From NCBI GenBank assembly GCA_015075185.1, contig JABTUW010000005.1, positions 310,001 to 374,000 on the forward strand: a stretch of DNA of 64,000 bases, read 5' to 3'. The position numbers and the translations under genes are program-made. Each line of letters begins with the position of its first letter. The stretch's first letter is position 1. The DNA comes from Anaerolineales bacterium (lineage in GTDB: Bacteria > Chloroflexota > Anaerolineae > 4572-78 > J111). The notes under the pieces were generated by a model. It saw only the letters and a program-made list of their open reading frames with translations. It was not told the DNA's origin and made no database searches. This document shows, in pieces, positions 16,667-25,041 of this stretch.

Positions 16667-18052
16667 TTACAGCCCCGGTACTACCTTTACCTTCGCCCCA
16701 TCCTGCAAGTTTGACTGGCCGGCCACGACGACTGCATCGCCTGCTTGGAGGCCGGAAACAATTTCTGTTTCGGCGTCGTTGCTGAGGCCGGTGCTGACCT
16801 GGACCTGCTCGACCTGGCCGCCGTTGACCCGGTAAACAACCGGCTGTCCATCCACCGTAATGACCGCCGAACGCGGAACCAATAAAGCTTGCGGCTTTTC
16901 ATCTACCAAAAGCGACACGTCGGAGTACATCCCGCTGCGGAGCAGCCCCTTCTTATCCAGCGGCGTCACCTTGACCACAAAGGTATGCGTCTTTTGATCG
17001 GCCAGCGGGGCGATGCTGGTGACCAGGCCGGGAAATTCCACGCCGGGATAGGCCGCCACCCGCAAGGATGCATGCTGATCTTTGGCAATCTGCCCCAGGC
17101 GGCTCTCTTCGACATTGATCGCAACTTCGATTTGTTGGGAAATAAACAGAGCGATGGGCGACTTGTTGTCAACCATATTGCCCTGGTGGACGTAAATTTC
17201 GCCGACAATACCATCGAAAGGAGCGCGGAGGGTGGTGTAATCCAGTTGCAGGTTAGCCAGCTCGACGGCGGCCTCAGCCTGCTGGATGCCGGCTTTGGCC
17301 ATGGCGAAGTCAACCGGGCGGAAGGGCTGTTTGGCCAGGGCCAGGTCGAGCTTGGCTTTGGCCAACTGTCCCTGCAAGGGGGCCAACTGCGCTTCCGAAG
17401 GGTTGGTCTGCAACTGATAGGCGGAAAGAGCCTGCTCGTAGGCATTGGTCGCCCTTTCCAGGGCCAGGGCCTGGGGCGTTTCACCGACCTGGCCGGCCCA
17501 GGCGATTTTGTCATATTCGTATTGGGCGATTTTCAAGGCTGCCTGGGCATTGGCCATGGTGGCCGCGGCGGTCGTGCGCTCGTTGTCGTCAATATGCTGA
17601 ACATCTTGCAGCGCACCCTGGCTGATCTGGTAGGCTGCCTGGGCCGCCTCGATTTCTTCGGGGCGCGCGCCCTCATTCATCTTGTCCAGCTTGAGTTGGG
17701 CCAGAGATAAGACCGCTTCGGCCTGCGCCAGTTGAGCGGCGAAGACATCATGATCGAGGATGGCAATGGGATCGCCGGCCTTGACCTGATCGCCCGCTTC
17801 AACCAGGACAGCCTCGATCTGGCCGGAAACACGGGGCACCAGGGTCACGTCCGCCTGGGCCTGCAGGTTGCCGGAATAACCAAAAACCAGGGCGATGCCG
17901 CCGGTTTTGACCTGGGCCACTTCGACCGACACGCCGATCTCTTTTTGTGGGGGAGCAGCCGCAACCGCAGATTGGGCAACCGGGCTGCAAGCGGTTGTAA
18001 ACAGAGTGAGGCCAAGCAGTAAGATGAGTAAAGTGAGTGATGTCTGTTTCAT
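16667..18052 (-). CDS. RND efflux periplasmic adaptor (membrane fusion protein), lipoprotein
   Basis: The protein has 461 residues with a lipobox TTAC (Cys22). A biotinyl/lipoyl-like half (GNLQAQADVTLVPRVSGQIEAVLVEAGDQVKAGDPIAILD) is followed by a long helical hairpin (about residues 95-250, QAEAVLSLAQLKLDKMNEGA onward). The second lipoyl half is TTLRAPFDGIVGEIYVHQGNMV, then the beta-barrel (VAAYPGVEFPGLVTSIAP) and the membrane-proximal domain (SGMYSDVSLLV). It links the RND pump to the exterior. It is transcribed before the pump gene at 13120-16425, with a 241-base gap of repeat DNA between them. Confidence 0.92.
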   Translation of the reverse strand: MKQTSLTLLILLLGLTLFTTACSPVAQSAVAAAPPQKEIGVSVEVAQVKTGGIALVFGYSGNLQAQADVTLVPRVSGQIEAVLVEAGDQVKAGDPIAILDHDVFAAQLAQAEAVLSLAQLKLDKMNEGARPEEIEAAQAAYQISQGALQDVQHIDDNERTTAAATMANAQAALKIAQYEYDKIAWAGQVGETPQALALERATNAYEQALSAYQLQTNPSEAQLAPLQGQLAKAKLDLALAKQPFRPVDFAMAKAGIQQAEAAVELANLQLDYTTLRAPFDGIVGEIYVHQGNMVDNKSPIALFISQQIEVAINVEESRLGQIAKDQHASLRVAAYPGVEFPGLVTSIAPLADQKTHTFVVKVTPLDKKGLLRSGMYSDVSLLVDEKPQALLVPRSAVITVDGQPVVYRVNGGQVEQVQVSTGLSNDAETEIVSGLQAGDAVVVAGQSNLQDGAKVKVVPGL

Positions 18053-18071
18053 AAACTTCTCCTAAAAAATA

Positions 18072-18100
18072 GTGGCCAGTAGTCAGTAATCAGTAGCCAG
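18072..18100. repeat. Heptad-type repeat (CAGTAGT family)
   Basis: GTGGCCAGTAGTCAGTAATC and AGTAGCCAG are shifted 7-base units, just upstream of the adaptor gene start. Confidence 0.5.
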
Positions 18101-18132
18101 ATATAAATCCGTGTAATCGGTGAAAGCTGTGG

Positions 18133-18414
18133 TTAAACATCATTGGCCGGGCCGATCTCAAGGCAATCAATCGCCAGGAGGGGTAAGCCTAGGCCATACA
18201 GTTTGTTGAGCAGTCCATGCAGCGCTGCCTGGTCGTAGACCTGGCCGGTGAGCATGGTCATCGTCCCGGTCGAGTCGGTGAGCGTCGTCATGGTCATTCC
18301 TTCAAACCAGTCTGACCAGTCCGAGCTAAGCCGGCCTTGAATGGTAATTTGATAGGTCGCCGGACGGTCCAGGCTCAATTTCTGCTCTGGCCAGCCGGTG
18401 TTACGGTATGTCAT
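18133..18414 (-). CDS. Small conserved hypothetical protein (93 aa)
   Basis: The small cytoplasmic protein has the signature SDWSDWFEGMTM early, a TGTMTMLTGQVYDQAALHGL middle and LGLPLLAIDCLE at the end. As I recall, Chloroflexota and actinobacterial proteins of similar size share this WSDWFEGM...DQAALHGLL pattern, but no function is known to me. An AGG-rich ribosome site (GGAGGT) precedes the ATG at 18414. It lies 155 bases downstream of the MalT-like regulator gene on the same strand, so co-expression is possible. Confidence 0.7.
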   Translation of the reverse strand: MTYRNTGWPEQKLSLDRPATYQITIQGRLSSDWSDWFEGMTMTTLTDSTGTMTMLTGQVYDQAALHGLLNKLYGLGLPLLAIDCLEIGPANDV

Positions 18415-18569
18415 AGTTTGACCTCCTTGTAAACAAAGACGCGATGATAGGTGAGGCAGGGAGACGAAAAGATGAAATGCACCACACTCACCCTTGTTAT
18501 TCTAAACGGTGAGGGGTACCTGAGACATCTACCTAAAGTAGTAGTTTAGGCAATAGAGGGGGGATTAAT

Positions 18570-21521
18570 TCAATCCAGGAGGCCCAGTTGTCTGGCAATT
18601 ATGAGAGCCTGGGTGCGGCTGGCCACACCCAGTTTACCGTAAATGTTGCGGATATGAGTTTTGACCGTGCCCATGCTGAGGAAAAGCTGCCGGGCTATGG
18701 CGGCATTGGAGAGGCCGGCAGCGATGAGGTGGAGGATTTCCTGTTCGCGCCGGGTGAGAGGCTCAATTAAAGGATGAAGGATAAGGGATGAAGGATGAAG
18801 GGGATCATTTGTCTCACCCTTGTCTGATGTATTTTCGGCCTCAGGTGGGACAAAGGAGGAAAGAAGTTTCAGAATATAATCTTTCTGCCTTCCGCCCTTA
18901 TCACCTACCCCCGAATGGGGGTTCATCCTTTCCAGGAGGCTGGCCATAGGCGGCCCTTCGGCCACAAAGAGGCGGATATAGCCTTCCGGCTCGGCCAGGG
19001 TGAGAGCACGGTTGAGAGCGGTCAGGGCCGCAGGATGATCCTCCAGCATCTGGTAGGCCAGAGCCAACAGGGCCAGAGCCTCAATGACCCGGCCCATCCG
19101 CCCCCCCTGCTCGGCAGCTTGCTGCAAGCGCAGCAGCAGGTCAACCGCTTCTGCGGCGCGTTTTTGGGCCAGCAGGAGCCGGGCCAGGATCAGATATTCC
19201 AGTTCGTGCGGGTAGGTGGGGATATCGCTGGGCCACAAATCCTGTTTTTTAGCCCAACTCGCCGCCGCAGCCACCTCCTTCTGGCGCAGCCACAGCATAG
19301 CCCGGTGGGCAGCAACCGGCGGCAAATCCCAGGTTAAAGAGAGCTGCTGCTGCTGTTTAAGCTGGGCAGCAGCCTGAATCGCCTCATGCGCACCGGCAAA
19401 ATCTCCCTGGGCCTGCAAGATGTGGGCCAAAGTAACATAAGCCTGGACCTGGATGCGCGGATTTCCTTCAAGCTCACCGTGGTGAAGGCTTTGCTGTGCC
19501 TGCTCCCTGGCCGCATCTAACTGATTCCACTCCCGCAGCAATTCGCTCCAGATCAAACTGCCGGGCAGGTGTATGGCAGACAAAGCCAGTTGGCGCATCT
19601 GCTGGCAGGTCTCGGCCGCCCGGCGCAATTGGCCCTGAATGAGTTGAACTTCACTCAGGCGGGTCATCCCGGCCAGCGCCAGAAAAGGATTCCGGCTGGC
19701 CTGGCCCAGCTCAATGGCCTGGGTGTAATTCTCAGCCGCTTCGCTGAGCCGGCCATTTAGGTAGTAGGCTTCGGCCAGCCCGATTGTCAGCAAGCCGCGC
19801 AGCCGCAGTTCTTTATCGGCTAACAGCGCCAGCGCCCGGTGAGCGAGGGTAATAGCCTCGGCCGTCTGGCCTGGCTGGCCCTGCGTACCGGCCACCAACG
19901 CCCGGATGGCCATGACTTCACCCTGCAAGTTTTTTACTTCGTCTCCACTTAGATCGGGAGAGCCGGTTGTACTTGTGATATGATCCGACTTTTTACCCGA
20001 ATCAGCACCGTGGAGGTGAAGTTCAGCAGAACGCAGGAAAGGCTCAATCCCGCCCAGTTGCCCGATCAAGTAGAGGGTTTCGGCGTAATAGAGACAAAGT
20101 TTGGGCCTGGCATGGATGATTTCGGGCGGTAGTTTTGCTAACCAGCTCAAAAATGTCGCCACTTCACCCCGTTCCCACAGGATAGTCGCTCCGACCTGCT
20201 CGACCAACTGCGCTGCCCATGCGAAATCTTCTATAGCAAAGAGGTGCGCCAGCGCCTCAGCCACCAGCCCTTGTTGAACATACCAAGCGGCGGCGCGACG
20301 ATGTAAGGCCGCGACTCCACCCGGCAACGCGGGCGCTAGCCGCTGCAAACGGTGGCGCAATAACTCGAGCAGCAGGCGGTGGTAGCGATACCATTCCCGC
20401 TTGTTATCCAGGGGAACGATGAAAAGATTGGCCTGCTCTAAATATTCCAACATGGTCTGGCTTGAAAGGGCAGAGGAGCGGAGGGGCATCCCCCTTCCAG
20501 GGGGACAGGTGGGAGCAGGGGGGAGTCCTTTTTCTTCTACGCTACCTCGCCGTTCCTCTGCATCCTCATTTATAAGGGCATCAGCCAGAGGACCACAGAG
20601 ACGATCTAAAATGGAGGTGTGCAACAAAAATCTTTGAACGGTCTCAGGCTGCCAGGAAAAAACTTCATCCAGAAGGTAATCAAGGATATAACGATCATCG
20701 CCGCTGAAGGCTTTGATGAAACCGGAGCGATCCGGCTGCTCTTGCAGAGATAAAGCTGCCAGTTGCAGCCCGGCAATCCAGCCTTCGGTGCGCGTTTCCA
20801 GGGCGATTATATCATCGCTCGACAGGCCCAGGCCCATACGCGTATTGAGAAATTCGGCAATTTCCGCAGTAGTAAAGCGCAGGTCAGCGGCGTGGATTTC
20901 GACCAACTGGCCGCGAACTCGCAGGCGAGATAGGGATAGCGGAGGCATCGTCCGGCTGGCAATGACCAGGTGGAGTCGGGCCGGCTGGTGGTTGAGCAGA
21001 AATGAGAGGGCCTCATGAACCGCCGCAGTTTCAATAAGATGGTAATCATCGAGCACAAGCACCCAGCAGCTCTCTGCCTGGTTAGCGGCCACATCATTGA
21101 TGAGCGCTGCCAGGACGGTTTCAGCCGTAGGTGAATGAGGTCCACCCGCTTGCAGCAATTGCTGGCTAATCTGACCAATATCCGGGTTAATCCGCTGAAG
21201 CGCGGCAATGAGATAGGTAAGAAAGCGGTTTACGTCATTGTCACCTTCGTCAAGCGAGAGCCAGGAAAAGCTAGTAGGGGAGCGGAGGGGCAGGGGAGCA
21301 GGGGTGAGATCCTCCTCTGCCCCTCTGCTCCCCTGCTCCCCTGCTAATCGGGAGAGCCACTCACTTATCAGGGTGGTCTTTCCGTAGCCGGCCGGGGCTG
21401 AGATCAACGTTAACCGGCCATTCAAACCTTGATTAAGCCGTTCGCTCAGGCGTGGGCGAGGAACCAGATGAGGCACGGGGGGCGGGATGTATAGTTTTGT
21501 CATTAAAAGGGGGGGAGACAT
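18570..21521 (-). CDS. LuxR-family transcriptional regulator, MalT-like STAND ATPase
   Basis: This 983-residue regulator has MTKLYIPPPVPHLVPRPRL at the start, Walker A APAGYGKTT, Walker B VLVLDDYH, a long helical/TPR-like middle, and a C-terminal LuxR helix-turn-helix (PLTRREQEILHLIAAGLSN, then FLSMGTVKTHIRNIYGKLGV). MalT-type proteins switch on by ATP and inducer binding, oligomerise and activate promoters. The inducer is unknown. The L,D-transpeptidase gene ends 8 bases upstream, so both are in one operon. Several linker stretches absent from typical relatives are encoded by heptad-type repeats, at 18769-18804, 20466-20528 and 21275-21346. One of them lies inside the ATPase domain just after Walker A. 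Confidence 0.9.
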   Translation of the reverse strand: MSPPLLMTKLYIPPPVPHLVPRPRLSERLNQGLNGRLTLISAPAGYGKTTLISEWLSRLAGEQGSRGAEEDLTPAPLPLRSPTSFSWLSLDEGDNDVNRFLTYLIAALQRINPDIGQISQQLLQAGGPHSPTAETVLAALINDVAANQAESCWVLVLDDYHLIETAAVHEALSFLLNHQPARLHLVIASRTMPPLSLSRLRVRGQLVEIHAADLRFTTAEIAEFLNTRMGLGLSSDDIIALETRTEGWIAGLQLAALSLQEQPDRSGFIKAFSGDDRYILDYLLDEVFSWQPETVQRFLLHTSILDRLCGPLADALINEDAEERRGSVEEKGLPPAPTCPPGRGMPLRSSALSSQTMLEYLEQANLFIVPLDNKREWYRYHRLLLELLRHRLQRLAPALPGGVAALHRRAAAWYVQQGLVAEALAHLFAIEDFAWAAQLVEQVGATILWERGEVATFLSWLAKLPPEIIHARPKLCLYYAETLYLIGQLGGIEPFLRSAELHLHGADSGKKSDHITSTTGSPDLSGDEVKNLQGEVMAIRALVAGTQGQPGQTAEAITLAHRALALLADKELRLRGLLTIGLAEAYYLNGRLSEAAENYTQAIELGQASRNPFLALAGMTRLSEVQLIQGQLRRAAETCQQMRQLALSAIHLPGSLIWSELLREWNQLDAAREQAQQSLHHGELEGNPRIQVQAYVTLAHILQAQGDFAGAHEAIQAAAQLKQQQQLSLTWDLPPVAAHRAMLWLRQKEVAAAASWAKKQDLWPSDIPTYPHELEYLILARLLLAQKRAAEAVDLLLRLQQAAEQGGRMGRVIEALALLALAYQMLEDHPAALTALNRALTLAEPEGYIRLFVAEGPPMASLLERMNPHSGVGDKGGRQKDYILKLLSSFVPPEAENTSDKGETNDPLHPSSLILHPLIEPLTRREQEILHLIAAGLSNAAIARQLFLSMGTVKTHIRNIYGKLGVASRTQALIIARQLGLLD
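18769..18804. repeat. In-frame heptad-type repeat (AAGGATG family) in the LuxR gene
   Basis: Tandem AAGGATG/AAGGGATG units encode HPSSLILHP immediately before the DNA-binding domain. Confidence 0.7.
20466..20528. repeat. In-frame G-rich repeat tract in the LuxR gene
   Basis: GGCAGAGGAGCGGAGGGGC and GGGGGACAGGTGGGAGCAGG units encode a Pro/Arg/Ser-rich insertion (PPAPTCPPGRGMPLRSS) between helical segments that usually adjoin in the family. Confidence 0.55.
21275..21346. repeat. In-frame inverted G/C-rich heptad repeat inside the ATPase domain
   Basis: AGGGGAGCGGAGGGGCAGGG faces CCCCTCTGCTCCCCTGCTCC in inverted orientation. The 72 bases encode about 24 residues (EQGSRGAEEDLTPAPLPLRS) between EWLSRLA and FSWLSLDEGDND, which are normally close together in MalT-like proteins. 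Confidence 0.7.
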
Positions 21522-21529
21522 CTTTTTTA

Positions 21530-23158
21530 TCAGTCCTGAATTTCGACGACCACGCCGGCTTCAGCCCAATTGTACAACGTGGCGGCATTCTCCGAGCTAA
21601 TCAATATGCAGCCGTAGGTGACCCGGCGGCCGAGATCATTCGTCCACAACAACTGCGCCCCGCCTCGGCTGGGAAAGCCGTGAATGCCGTTCATAAAGTC
21701 GGAGGCAGGCACCGGACGATAGATGCCCATAAAGTGGGGCATCCACAGGTTCCAGTTGGCGGCATAGGCATTCTGTTCGTGGGATTGGATTTGAAAAACC
21801 CCCGGCGCGGTCGGGCTGGAGGCGATGCCGCTACTGGCCGGCCATTCCCACTTGACCGCCCCCGCCTCGTAAACCCACATCTTCTGCTGGCTGAGGCTGA
21901 TGACGATGCGCTTATCTTCGACCACCGGCAGCGGCAGCAGGTCATCCGGCGAAGGCAGGGCCAGCACCTGGCCCGGTGAGAGGTTATTACCCAGGCCGGG
22001 ATTGGCCGCCTGGATCCAGGGATAGGGCAGGCCAACCTCGTAAGCGATGCTTGAGAGGGTTTGACCGGCTTGAACCGCATAGGTTCCGGGGCGATGGTAG
22101 ACACGCAGCCGCACCGCCGTCTGCTGGGAGCGGATGGCCTCGGCCAGGCGGGTGGTGGCTTCGTCCACCTTTAGATAACGCTCCGGTCCAAGCGCGGTAG
22201 ACTGTGCGGCCAAATACCCTTGTACCTGGTCCGTGTTGACAGACCAGGCCACCCTGGACGGGTCACCGGAGTCCAACTCCAGCGCCAGCCAGCCGGCCCA
22301 CTCGACCGGGGGAATGGTCAAGACAGTGCTTTCGTCACGAATGGGATCATGGGTCTGGAGGGTGAGGGTACGACCCAGCAAGGCATTGGCCTGGTCCACC
22401 GCCGCGCTGACATCACTGACAGCCGGTTGAACCGGCTGCATGACCAGCGTCAAGCGCCGTTCGGCCAGCACCTGCATGGGCTGCCGGCCCAACGCCTTGA
22501 CCGTGGCCGCCACGTCGAGCACGCGGCCAGGGACGGCCGGTACCGCCTCGGCCCGGCCCTCGCCAATCCGGATTGTCGCATCTTGGGCGGGCTGCTCAAG
22601 CTGCGGGGCAAGCTGGCTCAGGCTGGCTTCGGCCCGGATCGGATCAAACTGCCAGAGCGGCGGGAGGTCAATCTGCCCGCGCGCCCGCCAGTAGGCTCTC
22701 CATGTGTCGAGAGAGCGTCCCTGCTGGTAGGCGGTCTGAACCATTACCGCGCTGTCGAGGGTCAAGCCCAATCCGGCTGGACTGACCGGCCAGGACTTGC
22801 CGCCCGCTTGCAGGCTGATGATTTGGCTGGACCAATGCTGTTGCAGGAGCGCCACCGCCTCGGCCCGCGATTTGTCGCTCAAATCGAAACCGGCGACACG
22901 CACGCCCGGTAAAATCCGGTCGCTCCGGTAAAAGAGCAGGGCAACCAGCGCCGCCGTCGCGACGAGCACGACCAGCAGCATGGTACTCAAAATCAGCCCG
23001 GCCAGGGCCAACTGCGGTCCCCGAGCGGGTAAAGGAGTCAACGGGGTCGGCCCCGGGCTGGCCCAGCCGGCTACCGGGCGAGTGATCTCAACCCCCTGGC
23101 GAGATTGAAGCCTGGCCGGAATAACAACGGTGGTGGAAGTGGTTCGCTTGAATGACAT
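21530..23158 (-). CDS. L,D-transpeptidase (YkuD) with LysM and PG-binding-4-like domains
   Basis: The protein has 542 residues. One membrane helix (about 50-75, LALAGLILSTMLLVVLVATAA) leaves the rest outside. A VanW/PG-binding-4-like pair follows (GVRVAGFDLSDKSRAEAVALL; NALLGRTLTLQTHD), then a LysM (YAVQAGQTLSSIAYEVGLPY), then the YkuD domain (KRIVISLSQQKMWVYEAG, HGFPSRGG). It would make 3-3 cross-links in peptidoglycan. The catalytic Cys is in VTYGCILIS, where the usual SHGC His is Tyr. The gene is followed at 8 bases by the MalT-like regulator. Confidence 0.9.
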   Translation of the reverse strand: MSFKRTTSTTVVIPARLQSRQGVEITRPVAGWASPGPTPLTPLPARGPQLALAGLILSTMLLVVLVATAALVALLFYRSDRILPGVRVAGFDLSDKSRAEAVALLQQHWSSQIISLQAGGKSWPVSPAGLGLTLDSAVMVQTAYQQGRSLDTWRAYWRARGQIDLPPLWQFDPIRAEASLSQLAPQLEQPAQDATIRIGEGRAEAVPAVPGRVLDVAATVKALGRQPMQVLAERRLTLVMQPVQPAVSDVSAAVDQANALLGRTLTLQTHDPIRDESTVLTIPPVEWAGWLALELDSGDPSRVAWSVNTDQVQGYLAAQSTALGPERYLKVDEATTRLAEAIRSQQTAVRLRVYHRPGTYAVQAGQTLSSIAYEVGLPYPWIQAANPGLGNNLSPGQVLALPSPDDLLPLPVVEDKRIVISLSQQKMWVYEAGAVKWEWPASSGIASSPTAPGVFQIQSHEQNAYAANWNLWMPHFMGIYRPVPASDFMNGIHGFPSRGGAQLLWTNDLGRRVTYGCILISSENAATLYNWAEAGVVVEIQD

Positions 23159-23302
23159 TGGATCTTTTGAAAAGTATACGGAATCTATGGCTCGAAATCA
23201 AATAAGTGTGCAAGCATGCGCTCTTTTTATTTCCAACCCGTATAGTACGTTGTGAGGGGATGAGTCCTTCAGTCAGACCCCATGATTGGCCGGTCCGTTA
23301 AC

Positions 23303-23334
23303 TAAAAATAGGGTTGGCTCCTTGACCAACCCTA
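23303..23334 (-). terminator. Intrinsic terminator of the receiver gene
   Basis: On the minus strand TAGGGTTGG pairs with CCAACCCTA (9 bp, 8-base loop) followed by TTTTTAG. It starts about 45 bases after the stop of the gene at 23378. Confidence 0.75.
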
Positions 23335-23377
23335 CTTGCTGACCGGGACCTGTTTGATCACAGACCCCGGCCAGGGA

Positions 23378-23815
23378 TCAAGCGTATTCGGCGACAGCCG
23401 GTTCAGGAAGCGTTAAGGAATACCCTCGCTGGGGTAAGGCTGGCGCGCCTTGTGCGTGAGGTTTCAATGCCATCTCGACATGGGTTCTGAGAATCTTAGG
23501 CAGGACAGGTTTCACCAGGTAGTGAGAAACGCCTAATTTTGCTGCCTGAAACAAATAGTCCGCCGACTCAACCGTGGTGTGAACAATTATCGGCGTCTTC
23601 GACTGCTTGCGGATGCGGCTGCAGATTTCCCAGCCGTTGAGCTGAGGCATAACCACATCAAGGATAACCAGATCAGGCTGGCGCTGGCGAAACTGCTCTA
23701 AGCCACCTTCGCTATCAAGGGCGGTAAATACTCGATAGCCGGCCGACTCCAGCGTTGATTTAACGATGGATAGGATAAAAGGATTAGAATCTATGACCAG
23801 TACTTTGTCCCTCAT
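23378..23815 (-). CDS. Stand-alone response-regulator receiver protein
   Basis: The 145-residue protein is a CheY-like receiver: KVLVIDSNPF at the start, phospho-acceptor Asp53 in LVILDVVMP, Thr80/81, and Lys102 in HYLVKP. Only one acidic residue (Asp9) precedes Ser in place of the usual acidic pair, so metal binding may be weaker. There is no output domain; the last 30 residues are a Pro/Ala tail. It could be a phosphate shuttle or bind a partner such as a diguanylate cyclase or kinase elsewhere. It is monocistronic with its own terminator. Confidence 0.88.
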   Translation of the reverse strand: MRDKVLVIDSNPFILSIVKSTLESAGYRVFTALDSEGGLEQFRQRQPDLVILDVVMPQLNGWEICSRIRKQSKTPIIVHTTVESADYLFQAAKLGVSHYLVKPVLPKILRTHVEMALKPHAQGAPALPQRGYSLTLPEPAVAEYA

Positions 23816-24018
23816 TTTTCTGACTCCTGATCTTTTCCCTGGCTACTCCTGCCTATAAAGGTTGTCTCATTATATCCTTTAATCCCGTTCCTCACCATCA
23901 CCTGATTGAGCGATTTTATAAACAGGTGCAGTTACCCAACTGGGCTACTAGAACAGGGAAAACAATAACCCTCCTGGGTCTTAGATTTTAGGCAGACCAC
24001 AGGGGAGAACGCGCCTAA

Positions 24019-24051
24019 AAACAAAAGCGCGGGAAGATTTCCCGCGCTTTT
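24019..24051 (-). terminator. Strong intrinsic terminator after the RRM gene
   Basis: AAAAGCGCGGGAA (24023-24035) and TTCCCGCGCTTTT (24039-24051) form a perfect 13-bp stem. Reading on the minus strand it is followed by TTTTGTTTTT. It lies 32 bases past the stop of the RNA-binding protein gene. Confidence 0.85.
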
Positions 24052-24082
24052 AGACGATACGATGGGTATTTGTTACTGAGGA

Positions 24083-24436
24083 TTAATAGCGACGACGACC
24101 ACTGTCCCGAGAGGAACCACTTCGGGAGAAGGTCCCCCGGTTCCCGCTTCGGTCATTGGACCGCCCACCACCGCCAAAGGAGGACGACTCGCGCGGACGC
24201 GCCTCACTGACGGTGAGCGCGCGCTCGCCGACCGAGGAGTTATTTAAGCGCTCGATGGCCTGCTGAGCTGCCTGGGTTGTTTCCATCTCGACAAAACCAA
24301 AGCCTTTTGATTGGCCGGTCAGACGATCGGTGATCAGGGCAACCGAAGTAACCGGCCCGACCTCGGCAAACAGCGTCCGCAGTTCGTCCTCGGTTGTGGC
24401 ATAGCTCAGGTTACCCACATAAAGTTTCTTATTCAT
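24083..24436 (-). CDS. RRM-type RNA-binding protein
   Basis: The 117-residue protein has one RNA-recognition motif: RNP2 KLYVGNLS at residues 4-11 and RNP1 KGFGFVEM at about 44-51. A Gly/Arg/Ser-rich tail (SSFGGGGRSNDRSGNRG) follows. This matches the glycine-rich RRM proteins of cyanobacteria and other bacteria, which bind single-stranded RNA and are often cold-induced. It is 26 bases downstream of a cold-shock gene on the same strand, so both likely act as RNA chaperones in one transcript. Confidence 0.92.
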   Translation of the reverse strand: MNKKLYVGNLSYATTEDELRTLFAEVGPVTSVALITDRLTGQSKGFGFVEMETTQAAQQAIERLNNSSVGERALTVSEARPRESSSFGGGGRSNDRSGNRGTFSRSGSSRDSGRRRY

Positions 24437-24462
24437 AATATCCTTCCAAAGTAATAATGCGA

Positions 24463-24672
24463 TTAGCGGGTGATAACGTTAATCGCCTGCAGGCCCTTAG
24501 GACTGCGTTCGACAGAAAATTCGACCTGCTGCCCTTCATCTAGTGAGCGAAAGCCCTCAGATTGAAGCGCCGAGTAATGGACAAAGACATCTTCGCCACC
24601 CTCGCGGGAAATAAAACCGTAGCCCTTCCCGGCATTGAACCATTTGACCGTGCCTTGAATTCGTTCAGACAT
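24463..24672 (-). CDS. Cold-shock domain protein (CspA family)
   Basis: The 69-residue protein has the cold-shock fold with both nucleic-acid-binding motifs: GKGYGFIS (RNP1) and DVFVHYSAL (RNP2). It binds single-stranded RNA or DNA and prevents RNA secondary structure. AAGGAG lies upstream of the ATG at 24672. It is first in a two-gene unit with the RRM protein. A hairpin with a T-rich tail lies in the upstream region at 24740-24777. Confidence 0.95.
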   Translation of the reverse strand: MSERIQGTVKWFNAGKGYGFISREGGEDVFVHYSALQSEGFRSLDEGQQVEFSVERSPKGLQAINVITR

Positions 24673-24739
24673 GTTAGTGTTTGTTACTCCTTTATTAAGT
24701 ATTGAAAAAAATTAGAGGTAGGTCAAAGAGGTTTACTAC

Positions 24740-24777
24740 CGGAGAAAAACAAATGGCCGCCCAAAAACCTGGCGGCC
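24740..24777 (-). terminator. Terminator-like hairpin upstream of the cold-shock gene
   Basis: GGCCGCC (24755-24761) pairs with GGCGGCC (24771-24777). On the minus strand ATTTGTTTTTC follows. It lies about 70-100 bases upstream of the cold-shock start, so it either ends a transcript entering from the right or is part of the cold-shock leader. Confidence 0.45.
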
Positions 24778-24871
24778 GCTGTAAAACCGAACAGATAATT
24801 TCTTCTTCCTAACTATATGACATTATACCAGCCTGACCCTTTTGTGTCAATTCCTGAACCAAGATTGGGGG

Positions 24872-24901
24872 TTGTCAAGAGGATAAAAGATATGATAGAA
24901 T
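24872..24901 (+). promoter_or_regulatory. Promoter of the DUF2085 / GNAT gene pair
   Basis: TTGTCA at 24872-24877 and TAGAAT at 24896-24901 are 18 bp apart, and TGA precedes the -10 box as an extended element. Predicted start is about 24908. Confidence 0.55.
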
Positions 24902-25041
24902 AATTTGGCCTAACATAAGATTGGCAAATGCTAAAGTGTTGCCGAGTTGTAGCAAACAATGAACATCTAGAAAATCTTAAGAAAGCTCCATCTGGGCAAC
25001 TCGGTGGTCGAATTCGCCAAGGAGACAACACAGGAAAAAAT

